Shown here piece after piece: positions 34,573 through 42,508 of a stretch of DNA of 60,941 nt. How positions within the stretch are numbered: position 1 is the first letter of the stretch; each line of letters starts with the position of its first letter. The translations under genes were made by a program, and so were the position numbers. This stretch comes from UBA1413 sp964552955. GTDB lineage: Bacteria > Bacteroidota > Bacteroidia > Bacteroidales > Prolixibacteraceae. The notes under the pieces are model-generated. The model saw only the letters and a list, made by a program, of their open reading frames with translations. It made no database searches and was not told the DNA's origin. The DNA lies in NCBI GenBank assembly GCA_964552955.1, contig CAZKIU010000021.1, positions 1-60,941 on the forward strand, in the 5' to 3' direction.

Positions 34573-36764
34573 AGCGCCATTCCGGAAAGAGCCTCTCCCT
34601 GCAAGTCGAAGGATTCCTTAACAGCTATCCCCAGATCTTCTTCTCGGATCACCGCATCCTGGCCTATCTGTTGTTGCTGGTCAGCTTTATTGATCCATGG
34701 GCCGGGCTCTCGGGGGCCCTGGCGGTGGTCGTCAGCAACCTCACCGCCCAGAGCATGGGATTCTCCTCCTGGTATATCCGCAAAGGCTATTATGGCTATA
34801 ACAGCCTGCTGGTAGGCCTCGGCTTCGGCCTCACCTTTCAGCCGGGTTTCGCCTTCTACCTGCTTCTGGTGGTGGCCGCCCTGATGACCTTTTTCTTTAC
34901 CGTCGCCCTCCAGGGAATCCTTTACAAATACGCGCTTCCCTATCTGAGCATTCCCTTTATCCTGGGCCTGTGGATGGTGCTGCTGGCTTCAGGTCAGTTT
35001 ACGGCACTGGGCCTTAGTGAACGGGGGATTTACACCCTCAATGAACTTTTTGCGCTGGGAGGCAAAAGCCTGATCGACCTGGTGGATGCCTGTGACGGAC
35101 TCATTACCTCACCCGGATTGCGCACCTGGCTCTTTTCACTGGGGGCCATTTTCTTCCAGTACAACCTGCTGGCCGGCCTCCTGATTGCCATTGGGTTAAT
35201 CCTCTGGTCGCGCATCGCCTTCACCCTCTCCCTGGCTGGTTTTTACCTGGCCTGGCTCTTCTACCAGATCACCGGAGCTGATATTTCCGCCCTCGGCTAC
35301 AGCTATATCGGCTTCAACTACATCCTTACCAGCATCGCCCTGGGGGGCTTTTTCATCATCCCCTCCCGCTGGTCTTACCTTTGGCTGCTCTGGCTGCTTC
35401 CTCTGGTCATCGTCATGACCGTCAGCCTGCAGCAACTGTTTGCTCTTTTCCGGCTTGGTGTCTATGCCCTGCCCTTTAACATCGTGGTCCTGACCTTCCT
35501 TTACGTGCTGAAGATCAGGATCAATCCAGGCAAACGCCTGACAGAGACCAAAGTACAGCTTTTTACTCCGGAGAAGAACCTCTATTACCACCACACTGCC
35601 GGGAACCGTTTCTTCCTCCCCGGCTGGCAGCCCGTATCCCTGCCGGCGATGGGGGAATGGACGGTAAGCCAGGGGGTCCACGGTGAGCACACCCACCAGG
35701 GAGAGTGGGCCCATGCCTGGGATCTGGTGATCACCGGCAACGATGGGGCAGAATTCCGGGGAGAAGGGCTGACGCCCCGCGATTACCATTGTTATGAGAA
35801 ACCTGTGGTGGCGCCTGCCGATGGCACCATTGCCGACCTCATCGACGGCATCCCCGACAATCCCATCGGCGACAACAACGTGCGGCAGAACTGGGGCAAC
35901 TCCATCGTCATCAGGCATGGTGAGCATCTTTTCTCGCAGGTCAGTCATCTGAAACCCGGCTCCCTGAAAGTCAAAAAGGGGGATCCCGTCAAGCGGGGCG
36001 ATCTCATTGCCCTCTGTGGAAATTCAGGCCGCTCCCCCTACCCTCACCTCCATTTTCAGATCCAGGCCACCCCTCATATCGGCAGTAAAACCCTCGACTA
36101 TCCCCTTTCAGATTTCCTCCTGAACCAGGAGGGGCGGCTCACCCTTAAAACCCATGCCTACCCGCACCTCCATGAGAAGATTACTTCCCTCCGGAACCAT
36201 CCCCTCTTTGAAAAAGCCTTTCATTTCCTTCCCGGGAAAAAAATGGCCTTTGAGGTCACCGGAAACACCCCGGACTGGCTCATGGGCACTCACCTCTGGG
36301 AAATCATAACCGACGAATACAACAGCAGCTATTTCAAATGCAGCCACACCGGGGCCATGGCCTATTTCTACAACAACGGCAATATCCACTGGTTTCTCAA
36401 CTTCCTGGGCAACCGAAAGTCATTGCTCTACTATTTTTACCTGGGATTCTATAAGGTTGTAACAGGCTATTACCAGGATCTCACCATCAGGGATGCCCTT
36501 CCCGCCGATAAGCTGTTTACGCCACAGCAACTGTTCCTGCAGGACTTTGTGGCTCCATTCCGGATTTATAAAAAAGGAGAATACACCCTGACCTTTCAAA
36601 CCCTTGACGATGATTTATATGCCTCTTCAGCGGTGCTGGAAGCCGTTGTGACCAGGGGCAGGAGGGAAATGCAATTCCATATCCTGTTGAAGGGTTCTGC
36701 GATTGCTGAATTCAGTTACAAGGACCACCAATATGATTTTAAAGCGGTATGTACCGGATCCTGA
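34569..36764 (+). CDS. Urea transporter-M23 peptidase fusion protein
   Basis: A 731-residue fusion. Residues 1-325 form a urea-transporter (UT) channel of about ten membrane helices, with duplicated pore motifs of the ALPYLSIPF and ALPFNIVVLT type. Residues about 345-550 are an M23 (lysostaphin-like) domain: zinc-ligand region HTHQGEWAHAWDL near residue 375 and PHLHFQI near 493, with GDLIALCGNSGRSPYPHLHF typical of the family. About 180 residues follow that I do not recognise. UT proteins are passive channels for urea-like solutes; M23 domains cut or bind peptidoglycan peptides. The gene overlaps both neighbours (4 and 16 bases), so it belongs to the cluster. No urease or other urea gene is in the window. 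Confidence 0.85.
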   Translation: MKRHSGKSLSLQVEGFLNSYPQIFFSDHRILAYLLLLVSFIDPWAGLSGALAVVVSNLTAQSMGFSSWYIRKGYYGYNSLLVGLGFGLTFQPGFAFYLLLVVAALMTFFFTVALQGILYKYALPYLSIPFILGLWMVLLASGQFTALGLSERGIYTLNELFALGGKSLIDLVDACDGLITSPGLRTWLFSLGAIFFQYNLLAGLLIAIGLILWSRIAFTLSLAGFYLAWLFYQITGADISALGYSYIGFNYILTSIALGGFFIIPSRWSYLWLLWLLPLVIVMTVSLQQLFALFRLGVYALPFNIVVLTFLYVLKIRINPGKRLTETKVQLFTPEKNLYYHHTAGNRFFLPGWQPVSLPAMGEWTVSQGVHGEHTHQGEWAHAWDLVITGNDGAEFRGEGLTPRDYHCYEKPVVAPADGTIADLIDGIPDNPIGDNNVRQNWGNSIVIRHGEHLFSQVSHLKPGSLKVKKGDPVKRGDLIALCGNSGRSPYPHLHFQIQATPHIGSKTLDYPLSDFLLNQEGRLTLKTHAYPHLHEKITSLRNHPLFEKAFHFLPGKKMAFEVTGNTPDWLMGTHLWEIITDEYNSSYFKCSHTGAMAYFYNNGNIHWFLNFLGNRKSLLYYFYLGFYKVVTGYYQDLTIRDALPADKLFTPQQLFLQDFVAPFRIYKKGEYTLTFQTLDDDLYASSAVLEAVVTRGRREMQFHILLKGSAIAEFSYKDHQYDFKAVCTGS

Positions 36765-38251
36765 TATTTATATTGTGTTTTCTGGTTGTTGCCATTTCTG
36801 AGGCCAGCGGCACCTGGAACCTGGAAGCGCTGGCCGCCACAGAAGGTTGCGTTCACCTGCAGGGGGCTTCTCCGGCCATGCCGGAAGCTTACCTCATGAC
36901 CCGCGATAAGGGCCTTTCCGGAGGTGAAGGGGGTTCCGAAGGTAAGGGTGACCCTTACGGAGAGATGCCGCAGCGTGGCCAGATGGCCGTGGGAGCCATC
37001 GATTCGCTGACCTGGCAACTTTACCTGGAAAAGGACTGGACGGCCCTGCTGCGCAGTGCCCGGAAGGCTTTCAGGGAGGGCATTGACTTTTACTACCTCC
37101 GGGTGAGAGCTGGCGTGGCCGCCTATGAGCTGAGCAGGTTGGGAGCAGCAGTGCACCACCTGGAAAAAGCGCGGGAAGAACTCCCCGATGACGACTTCAC
37201 CAATGGCACCCTCTATTCCGTCCTGGTGCAGGCCGGGCGTGATGATGAGGCCAACCTTCTGGCCAGCCGGCTGTTGCCGGAAGCCCGGGGGCGCCTGGCT
37301 ATCCCCCTGCAGGGCCTAGTGAACAGCGTGGGCACCGGAATCTACCTTTCGCGCAATACCTCTCATGCCGCCCTGCGAGAGGACCCGATTGCCGAAGAAG
37401 GAAGTCTGACCAGTTACAGAAGTGTTCTGAACCGTCAATGGTACAAAAACGTGGCCTTTGACCTTCATCTGTCGCCCCGTTTCAACCTGTATACCCACCT
37501 CAACCACATCGCCATCGACCGTACGCAGCATTTTTCTTCCACGTCCAACCAGGTGGAAGCACTCAGAGAAACCACCACCTCTCAGTTCCAGGGTTACAGC
37601 CAGGGGCGCCTTCTTATGGGAAAAGGATGGAGTGCCTTCGCTTCCGCCTCCCTGCTCCGTGGAGAGGGTCTTTATGATACCCTTTCTGTGACAACACCTG
37701 GCCTCTACACTCTTACAAAAGAATCCTTTCCCTTTACCGATTGGCTCATCAATGCCGGGGTGGCCTGCGAAATGGACTGGATGGCGCCACGGCTGTCGGT
37801 GACCCACGGGAATATCAACGGTGGGGAGCAATGGCAGTACAACGGCCAATTGGTCCTTTATCCGCTGGGGAATCCTGATTTTTACCTGGTTTCCGAAGGT
37901 TACCTCCACCTGGATGAACGTTCAGAACATCCCAAAACCATCTTTACCCAAAAGATCGCACTCAAAACTGGTCCGGCCTGGCTGATCGGAGAGGCCACCA
38001 GGGGCACCATCGCCAACTTCTCAACCGGTGAAGGCCTGGTGGTCTACAACATGCCGGAGCGCATCACCTCCATGACCGGAGCCACCCTCTGGGTACCCCT
38101 TTTCGGATACCGGTTGAATGCCGCCCTGAGATTTCTGGTTACCCCCAAAAAAGGCACCACTTTTGTTTATACTAACGCGACCGATTTTACGGTCAGGAGT
38201 TACCGGTTCAACGATCACAGTTTATTCATCTCACTGCAATGGAATTTATAA
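36749..38251 (+). CDS. Probable outer-membrane beta-barrel protein with TPR-like N-terminus
   Basis: A 500-residue protein with a signal peptide (about 1-20). Residues 85-190 are helical and TPR-like (FYYLRVRAGVAAYELSRLGAAVHHLEKAREEL). The remainder (about 195-500) is rich in alternating hydrophobic and aromatic strands (FDLHLSPRFNLYTHLNHIAI) and ends SLFISLQWNL, with the aromatic C-terminus of outer-membrane barrels. The order of TPR then barrel recalls YaiO-type proteins, but I cannot confirm the family. The start overlaps the fusion gene by 16 bases and the end overlaps the next gene by 13. It could form the outer-membrane path for whatever the urea-type channel carries. Confidence 0.7.
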   Translation: MYRILIFILCFLVVAISEASGTWNLEALAATEGCVHLQGASPAMPEAYLMTRDKGLSGGEGGSEGKGDPYGEMPQRGQMAVGAIDSLTWQLYLEKDWTALLRSARKAFREGIDFYYLRVRAGVAAYELSRLGAAVHHLEKAREELPDDDFTNGTLYSVLVQAGRDDEANLLASRLLPEARGRLAIPLQGLVNSVGTGIYLSRNTSHAALREDPIAEEGSLTSYRSVLNRQWYKNVAFDLHLSPRFNLYTHLNHIAIDRTQHFSSTSNQVEALRETTTSQFQGYSQGRLLMGKGWSAFASASLLRGEGLYDTLSVTTPGLYTLTKESFPFTDWLINAGVACEMDWMAPRLSVTHGNINGGEQWQYNGQLVLYPLGNPDFYLVSEGYLHLDERSEHPKTIFTQKIALKTGPAWLIGEATRGTIANFSTGEGLVVYNMPERITSMTGATLWVPLFGYRLNAALRFLVTPKKGTTFVYTNATDFTVRSYRFNDHSLFISLQWNL

Positions 38252-38856
38252 AGTCATTGATTCTTCTCCTCTCCTTGTCGCTGGCCCTTGAGGCGGGGGC
38301 ACAATACAGTGATGTTATTTTAAAGGCTTTCGAGGAGAGTTATGCTGCCGAGAAAAGCGGCGATTACAGGAAAGCCGCTGCTTACCTGAAAAGGGGGTAC
38401 CAGGAAGACTCCTATGAGTATAATCTGCGGCTGGGATGGCTGAGTTTCAAAACGGGGGACCAGGAGGCATCAGTGCAGTACTACCGTAAAGCCCTGGGCA
38501 TCCTGCCCTACTCCGAGGAGGCCCGGCATGGTCTGGTCCTCCCGCTGACCGCCATGGGTAAAATGGAGGAGGTCATTGCCACCTACGAGCAGGTGCTGGC
38601 CAACAATCCGGGGAGTACCCTTACGCTTTACCGCCTGGGGCTGGTCCATTATAACCGCAAAGAGTGGCAGAAGGCTTTCAGCCACTTCCAGAAACTGGTG
38701 GATCTCTATCCCTTTGATTATGATGGGCTGCTGATGCTGGCGTGGACCAGCCTCCGCCTGGGGAAGAGCAGGGAGGCCAAAGTGCTTTTCAACAGGGTGC
38801 TGCTTTACTCCCCGCATGACAAGTCAGCCCTTGACGGGCTGAACCTCCTCAGGTAG
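38239..38856 (+). CDS. Tetratricopeptide repeat protein
   Basis: A 205-residue protein with a signal peptide (1-22, ending AGA-Q) and about five TPR units, for example AAYLKRGYQEDSYEYNLRLGWLSFKTGDQEASVQYYRKAL and TLYRLGLVHYNRKEWQKAFSHF. TPR arrays bind other proteins, so this is probably a periplasmic partner of the barrel protein that overlaps it by 13 bases. Last gene of the cluster; no clear terminator follows. Confidence 0.82.
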   Translation: MEFIKSLILLLSLSLALEAGAQYSDVILKAFEESYAAEKSGDYRKAAAYLKRGYQEDSYEYNLRLGWLSFKTGDQEASVQYYRKALGILPYSEEARHGLVLPLTAMGKMEEVIATYEQVLANNPGSTLTLYRLGLVHYNRKEWQKAFSHFQKLVDLYPFDYDGLLMLAWTSLRLGKSREAKVLFNRVLLYSPHDKSALDGLNLLR

Positions 38857-39041
38857 TTTTTCCGGGAGAGGAGCCACCCCACTTTGGGTCCCGTGTCTAC
38901 CCCCTTCTGCCGCGGGAGGCTATAGCCACCACAATAAGCAGTTAATGGCCTGTTCTACTGCCATAGACCGGGGCATGGCCCAGGTTCTCTCTTCATGACC
39001 TTGGAATGCATTCCGGCGTCGCCGGGGTTCGTTTTGTGAGG

Positions 39042-39824
39042 CTATTGGAGGTGACTGAGAGAGAAAAGGCTTGACAGACGGTTGATCAGCCGGGAATGGC
39101 TGCGCTGGAACCGCAGGGGCCCCAAGAGTTGTTCCCGGATAAACGCCTGGTGTTTTTCGTTGATCAGGGCGATGGTTTTCCGTTTGGCTTCCCTGTTGGT
39201 ACTTTTGCGGCGTGAGTGTTTCCTGACCCGATAATAAAAGCCCACTTCAGGGATCTTGCGCACCTCTCCGCCCCCTTTCAGCATAGAGATCCAGAATTCC
39301 CAGTCCTCCCATCCCCAGGTCATCCGTTCGTCGTAACCGCCGCACTGCTGCCATTCCGCCTTGCGGAAGAGGGCGCTGCAGAAAATCATATTCTCACGGG
39401 CCAGCAGACGCCGCGAGAAAGGAGGGAGCTTCCATGGGCCTTGACGCTGGTCGAAAAACTCAGCTTCGCAGTAAACCACGCGGACCTGTTCATCGGAGAG
39501 GAGGCGGACGGCCTCCGCGATATAACGGGGAGCGATCAGGTCGTCGGCATCGAGGGGAAGAATATAGGTACCGGCAGCCAGGCGGATGCCATGATTGCGG
39601 GCAGCAGCAGGGCCCTTGTTCACCTGTGCGGCATAGTGTACGTTGGGGTAACGGCGGGTCAGCTCGAGAGCGACCTCTTCGGAAGGGTCGGTGGAGCCAT
39701 CATTCACGATGATGACCTCCAGGGGGGAGTAAGCCGAGGCGAGGACCGATTGCACGGTGGCCGCAAGGAAAGGAGCGTGGTTATAACAGGGGACCACCAC
39801 ACTCACCATATCATTTTCAGGCAT
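39042..39824 (-). CDS. Family 2 glycosyltransferase
   Basis: A 260-residue GT-A fold enzyme. It has the start VSVVVPCYNHAPFLAATVQSVL, the VNDGSTD motif, NKGPAAARNHGI, and the metal- and nucleotide-binding LDADD. WGWEDWEFW, near residues 170-180, is the acceptor-side motif with the catalytic acidic residues. It has no membrane helix and should act at the inner face of the cytoplasmic membrane on a glycan such as LPS or exopolysaccharide. Donor and acceptor are unknown. A TATCTTTG box (39848-39855 on the minus strand) lies 24 bases before the start, inside the tail of the structured RNA, so it has its own promoter. Confidence 0.9.
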   Translation of the reverse strand: MPENDMVSVVVPCYNHAPFLAATVQSVLASAYSPLEVIIVNDGSTDPSEEVALELTRRYPNVHYAAQVNKGPAAARNHGIRLAAGTYILPLDADDLIAPRYIAEAVRLLSDEQVRVVYCEAEFFDQRQGPWKLPPFSRRLLARENMIFCSALFRKAEWQQCGGYDERMTWGWEDWEFWISMLKGGGEVRKIPEVGFYYRVRKHSRRKSTNREAKRKTIALINEKHQAFIREQLLGPLRFQRSHSRLINRLSSLFSLSHLQ

Positions 39825-39847
39825 GGAAACGATCGGTTAGGGAAGCA

Positions 39848-39855
39848 CAAAGATA
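39848..39855 (-). promoter_or_regulatory. -7 promoter element of the glycosyltransferase
   Basis: On the minus strand TATCTTTG is an exact TAnnTTTG match, 24 bases before the glycosyltransferase start. It overlaps the T-rich tail of the preceding RNA terminator. No TTTG is found at the usual -33 distance. Confidence 0.4.
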
Positions 39856-39856
39856 T

Positions 39857-39895
39857 AAAAACACAAACGGGAACCATCATTGCTGATAGTTCCCG
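39857..39895 (-). terminator. Terminator of the structured RNA
   Basis: On the minus strand: CGGGAAC, an inner ATCA/TGAT pair, GTTCCCG (plus positions 39868-39895), then TTTGTGTTTTTATA. It is a standard intrinsic terminator shape and gives the RNA a defined 3' end before the glycosyltransferase gene. Confidence 0.8.
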
Positions 39896-40411
39896 TTTCG
39901 CTGCATTCCACCGGAGTTTCCTGCGGCGTCAGGCTACGGTTATTTCAACCGGTTTCTCTCCCCTTTGAGCAGCTTTCACTGCTGTCAGGAAAAATCTACC
40001 CTGATCGTTCCTCCCGGTGTGTTAAGACCGGGATTCCGGATGGTCCGTTGCTCTTCGTCGGGATTTCTCCTTCAGAAGTTTTGGCGGACGGAGCGTCCTT
40101 TTGACCTTCGTACGGGGGCATTGCTGCCGCCCTCCGACTGCGGTAGGTTCAGGATTTGCACCCTTCCCCCCTCCGGGAAAGTTTTGAGAGACCGGAGTCT
40201 CATGATTATCTTTCCCCCGTTGGACTCAACCTTCCAAAGAACGCCTTGCGGCGGCTGGCGTTTGTCGGCTTCCTCAGGTGTTACCCTTTCTCGGCCGGCT
40301 CCGGCTTCTTTCATAAGCGGGCATTCACCCGTGCGGTCTGTTCTGCAGCCCACTTAAGTTCTGCTTCCCTTTCCCTTATGTCCGATAGCTGTTTTTTATC
40401 GCTTACCTGAT
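39858..40411 (-). ncRNA. Large structured RNA candidate, about 550 nt
   Basis: No plausible protein is encoded in about 700 bases, yet the minus strand has an exact promoter upstream, a terminator at the end and many stem-loops between. Helices, as plus-strand positions: 39937-39941/39947-39951, 39968-39972/39979-39983, 39985-39989/40000-40004, 40013-40018/40027-40032, 40086-40090/40094-40098, 40175-40181/40210-40216 enclosing 40188-40192/40197-40201, 40220-40224/40233-40237, 40240-40245/40257-40262, 40318-40321/40328-40331, and 40312-40317/40375-40380 closing a multi-branch domain. I looked for RNase P, tmRNA, SRP RNA, 6S, group I/II intron core and cobalamin riboswitch motifs and found none. 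Identity unknown. Confidence 0.7.
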
Positions 40412-40415
40412 GAAT

Positions 40416-40447
40416 CAAAGATATAATATCTTTTTGCAAAATCCAAA
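40416..40447 (-). promoter_or_regulatory. Exact Bacteroidota promoter for the structured RNA
   Basis: Minus strand: TTTG (plus 40444-40447), spacer of exactly 20 nt, TATCTTTG (plus 40416-40423). Both boxes and the spacing match the consensus without mismatch, the best promoter in the window. The RNA would start near 40410. Confidence 0.75.
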
Positions 40448-40534
40448 CTTTTCAACCACTTTTTCGTCATCAAGTCACCAACCGGTTTTCAACCCATGTT
40501 ATCAACAATTGTTAATAAGTCGGCTCCAAAAGGG

Positions 40535-41230
40535 TTATTCATCGCGGCCTGCCAGGAGGCTGACATAGTACAGCAGCATGGCCAGTGAGGAGAGCGCAGC
40601 AATCACGTAAGTAGAGGCGGCCCATCTGAGGGCTTCCCTGGCCTGGTTCTGGGACTGGCTGGTAGTTAGTCCGCTCGTTGAGAGCCACACCAGGGCTCTT
40701 TTGCTGGCATCGAATTCCACCGGGAGGGTGATGAAGGCAAAAAGGGTGAAAATGGTGTAGCCGATGACGATGATGGTCAGGGCAGTCTGCATCGGAAGCA
40801 GGTTCCCCAGCAGAAAAGAGCCGAAGAAGAGGATCATGAACATCACATTCATCACCTTGGAGGTCACATTCTGGATGGGCACCAGTGCGCTGCGCAGTTC
40901 CAGCCAGGCATATCCCCTGGCATGCTGCAGGGCGTGGCCTGTCTCATGGGCAGCCACCGCAGCAGCCGCCACGCTCCGGCCGTTGTAAACATCGGGACTC
41001 AGGTTAATGGTTTTGGTCAACGGGTTGTAATGGTCGGTCAGTTGTCCGGGCACCGCAGTGACCTTCACATCATAGCATCCATTCTCATTGAGCATCTTGC
41101 GGGCGATCTCACTGCCACTCAGGTTTCCGGCAACCGGAACAGTAGAATACTCCCTGAATTTTGCCTTGAGCCGGTTTCCGGCGATCAGGCTTAAAAGGAA
41201 AAAGAATCCAAAAATGATCCAAAGTAACAT
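40535..41230 (-). CDS. Membrane zinc metallopeptidase, YugP family
   Basis: A 231-residue membrane protein with an N-terminal helix (about 3-20), the zinc-binding motif HETGHALQHARGYAWLELR, a preceding LSPDVYNGRSVAAAAVAAHE region, and two or three further helices in the C-terminal half. This is the Zn_peptidase_2 (YugP-like) family of predicted intramembrane or membrane-anchored peptidases; natural substrates are unknown. The frame extends upstream to 41329, but the start at 41230 (MLLWIIFGFFF) gives the usual length and begins at the membrane helix. It is read toward the structured RNA promoter. Confidence 0.88.
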   Translation of the reverse strand: MLLWIIFGFFFLLSLIAGNRLKAKFREYSTVPVAGNLSGSEIARKMLNENGCYDVKVTAVPGQLTDHYNPLTKTINLSPDVYNGRSVAAAAVAAHETGHALQHARGYAWLELRSALVPIQNVTSKVMNVMFMILFFGSFLLGNLLPMQTALTIIVIGYTIFTLFAFITLPVEFDASKRALVWLSTSGLTTSQSQNQAREALRWAASTYVIAALSSLAMLLYYVSLLAGRDE

Positions 41231-41427
41231 CTTTTTAAATTTAAAAGTTTCACGACTCTGACGGATCTCCCGGTAAGGCTTCTTCAAGCGGCCTGTCCTG
41301 GTACCGGGAAGAAACTCCGCTGTATTCAAGCTACAATTGAAATGCCAAAGCCTTCCGGAGGCTCCTTCCGGCCAATTTAGCCTTGCGGAGGTAGGGATAA
41401 GCTCCTTTTCGCGACACTTTGGCAGGA

Positions 41428-42336
41428 TCAGTCCCGCAGATCAGGTTCAAAGAAGACCCATTGGATATCGGGAAAGGTCTTTTTCAACTCTGCTTCGCAA
41501 CGGTTAATGGATTCCACCAGTTCCTCCGCGGAGAGGGAGGATTGCAGACGGGCCTTGACGGCCACCATGATGCGGGGGCCCAGTTGAAGGGTGATCAGGT
41601 TGAGGATCTCTTCTATTTCGGGTCTGGACTGGAGCAGGTGGCGGATCTCTTCCCGGGTATCGTCCATCGCACTCTGACCGATGAGCAGACTCTTAACCTT
41701 AAAAGCGAGCAGGAAGGAGATGACGATCAGCAGAACGCCGATACCGATGCTGCCGGCCGCATCATAGACCGGATTGCCGGTCCAGACGGCAAGGCCCACC
41801 GCCACCAGGGCAAAAGTCAACCCCAACAGGGCAGCGGTATCTTCACCCAGCACCACGATCAGTTCACTCTGACGGCTGCTCTTCACCCATTGCCACAAGG
41901 AGAGATGGTGCCTCACCTTTCTGATCTGGGTCAGGCAACCCGCCAGGGAGGCGCCCTCCAGCACGATACTCACCGCCAGCACCCCGATGGCGATCCCCGG
42001 GCTGCGCAGCCCCTCGTGGGCACTCAATTTATGAATCCCCTCATAGACCGAAAAGAGGCCGCCCATGCTGAAGAGGATGAGGGCTACAATAAAGGACCAG
42101 AAGTAAATCTCCTTTCCGTAGCCCAGGGGATGTTCGGCATTGGCTTCCTTTTTCGAGGCCCGCAAACCAAAAAACAGAAGCCCCTGGTTTCCGCAGTCGG
42201 CAAAGGAGTGGATGGCCTCGGCCAGCATTGCCCCCGACCCTGTGATAAAAGCAGCCACACTTTTGGTGATGGCGATGCCCAGGTTGGCCAGCAGGGCAAA
42301 GAGGATCGATTTAACTGAGGAATCGTGGTGTGACAT
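41428..42336 (-). CDS. Cation diffusion facilitator family transporter
   Basis: A 302-residue CDF protein with about six membrane helices (residues 10-215) and a cytoplasmic C-terminal domain (215-302, RHLLQSRPEIEEILNLITLQLGPRIMVAVKARL). The metal site region in helix 2 reads AEAIHSFADCGNQGLLFFGL (His and Asp), the second part lies in ELIVVLGEDTAALLGL, and GYGKEIYFWSF is typical. CDF proteins export zinc, manganese or iron(II) in exchange for protons. The sequence resembles the ZnT9/SLC30A9-type branch, so the metal is uncertain. It diverges from carbamate kinase. Confidence 0.9.
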   Translation of the reverse strand: MSHHDSSVKSILFALLANLGIAITKSVAAFITGSGAMLAEAIHSFADCGNQGLLFFGLRASKKEANAEHPLGYGKEIYFWSFIVALILFSMGGLFSVYEGIHKLSAHEGLRSPGIAIGVLAVSIVLEGASLAGCLTQIRKVRHHLSLWQWVKSSRQSELIVVLGEDTAALLGLTFALVAVGLAVWTGNPVYDAAGSIGIGVLLIVISFLLAFKVKSLLIGQSAMDDTREEIRHLLQSRPEIEEILNLITLQLGPRIMVAVKARLQSSLSAEELVESINRCEAELKKTFPDIQWVFFEPDLRD

Positions 42337-42508
42337 AAGCCCGTTCTAAGGATAAAATAAGGACAACCAAATTAGTTATTTTTCTTTTCCGGAAATGACG
42401 TTTGTGATTGTTTGAAATCACCAAATTTCTTTTATTTGAGCATGGGCCGGCAGGTATTGCCCTTCAGGCGAATATCCCTTCAAACCCATGACCGATAAAC
42501 ATGAGCCT

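Noticed and set aside
40072..40353. 93-residue open frame on the minus strand inside the RNA region
   Set aside because: Composition is Arg/Gly/Pro-rich without hydrophobic core or family resemblance. It overlaps many perfect stems and looks like a chance frame in structured RNA.
39858..40411. RNase P RNA, tmRNA, SRP RNA, 6S RNA, group I/II intron or cobalamin riboswitch as identity of the structured RNA
   Set aside because: None of the signature segments of these families (for example GAGGAAAGTCC for RNase P) could be found on either strand. The GGGTGCAAATCCTG segment on the minus strand (about 40149-40162 on the plus strand) recalls a cobalamin box only loosely.
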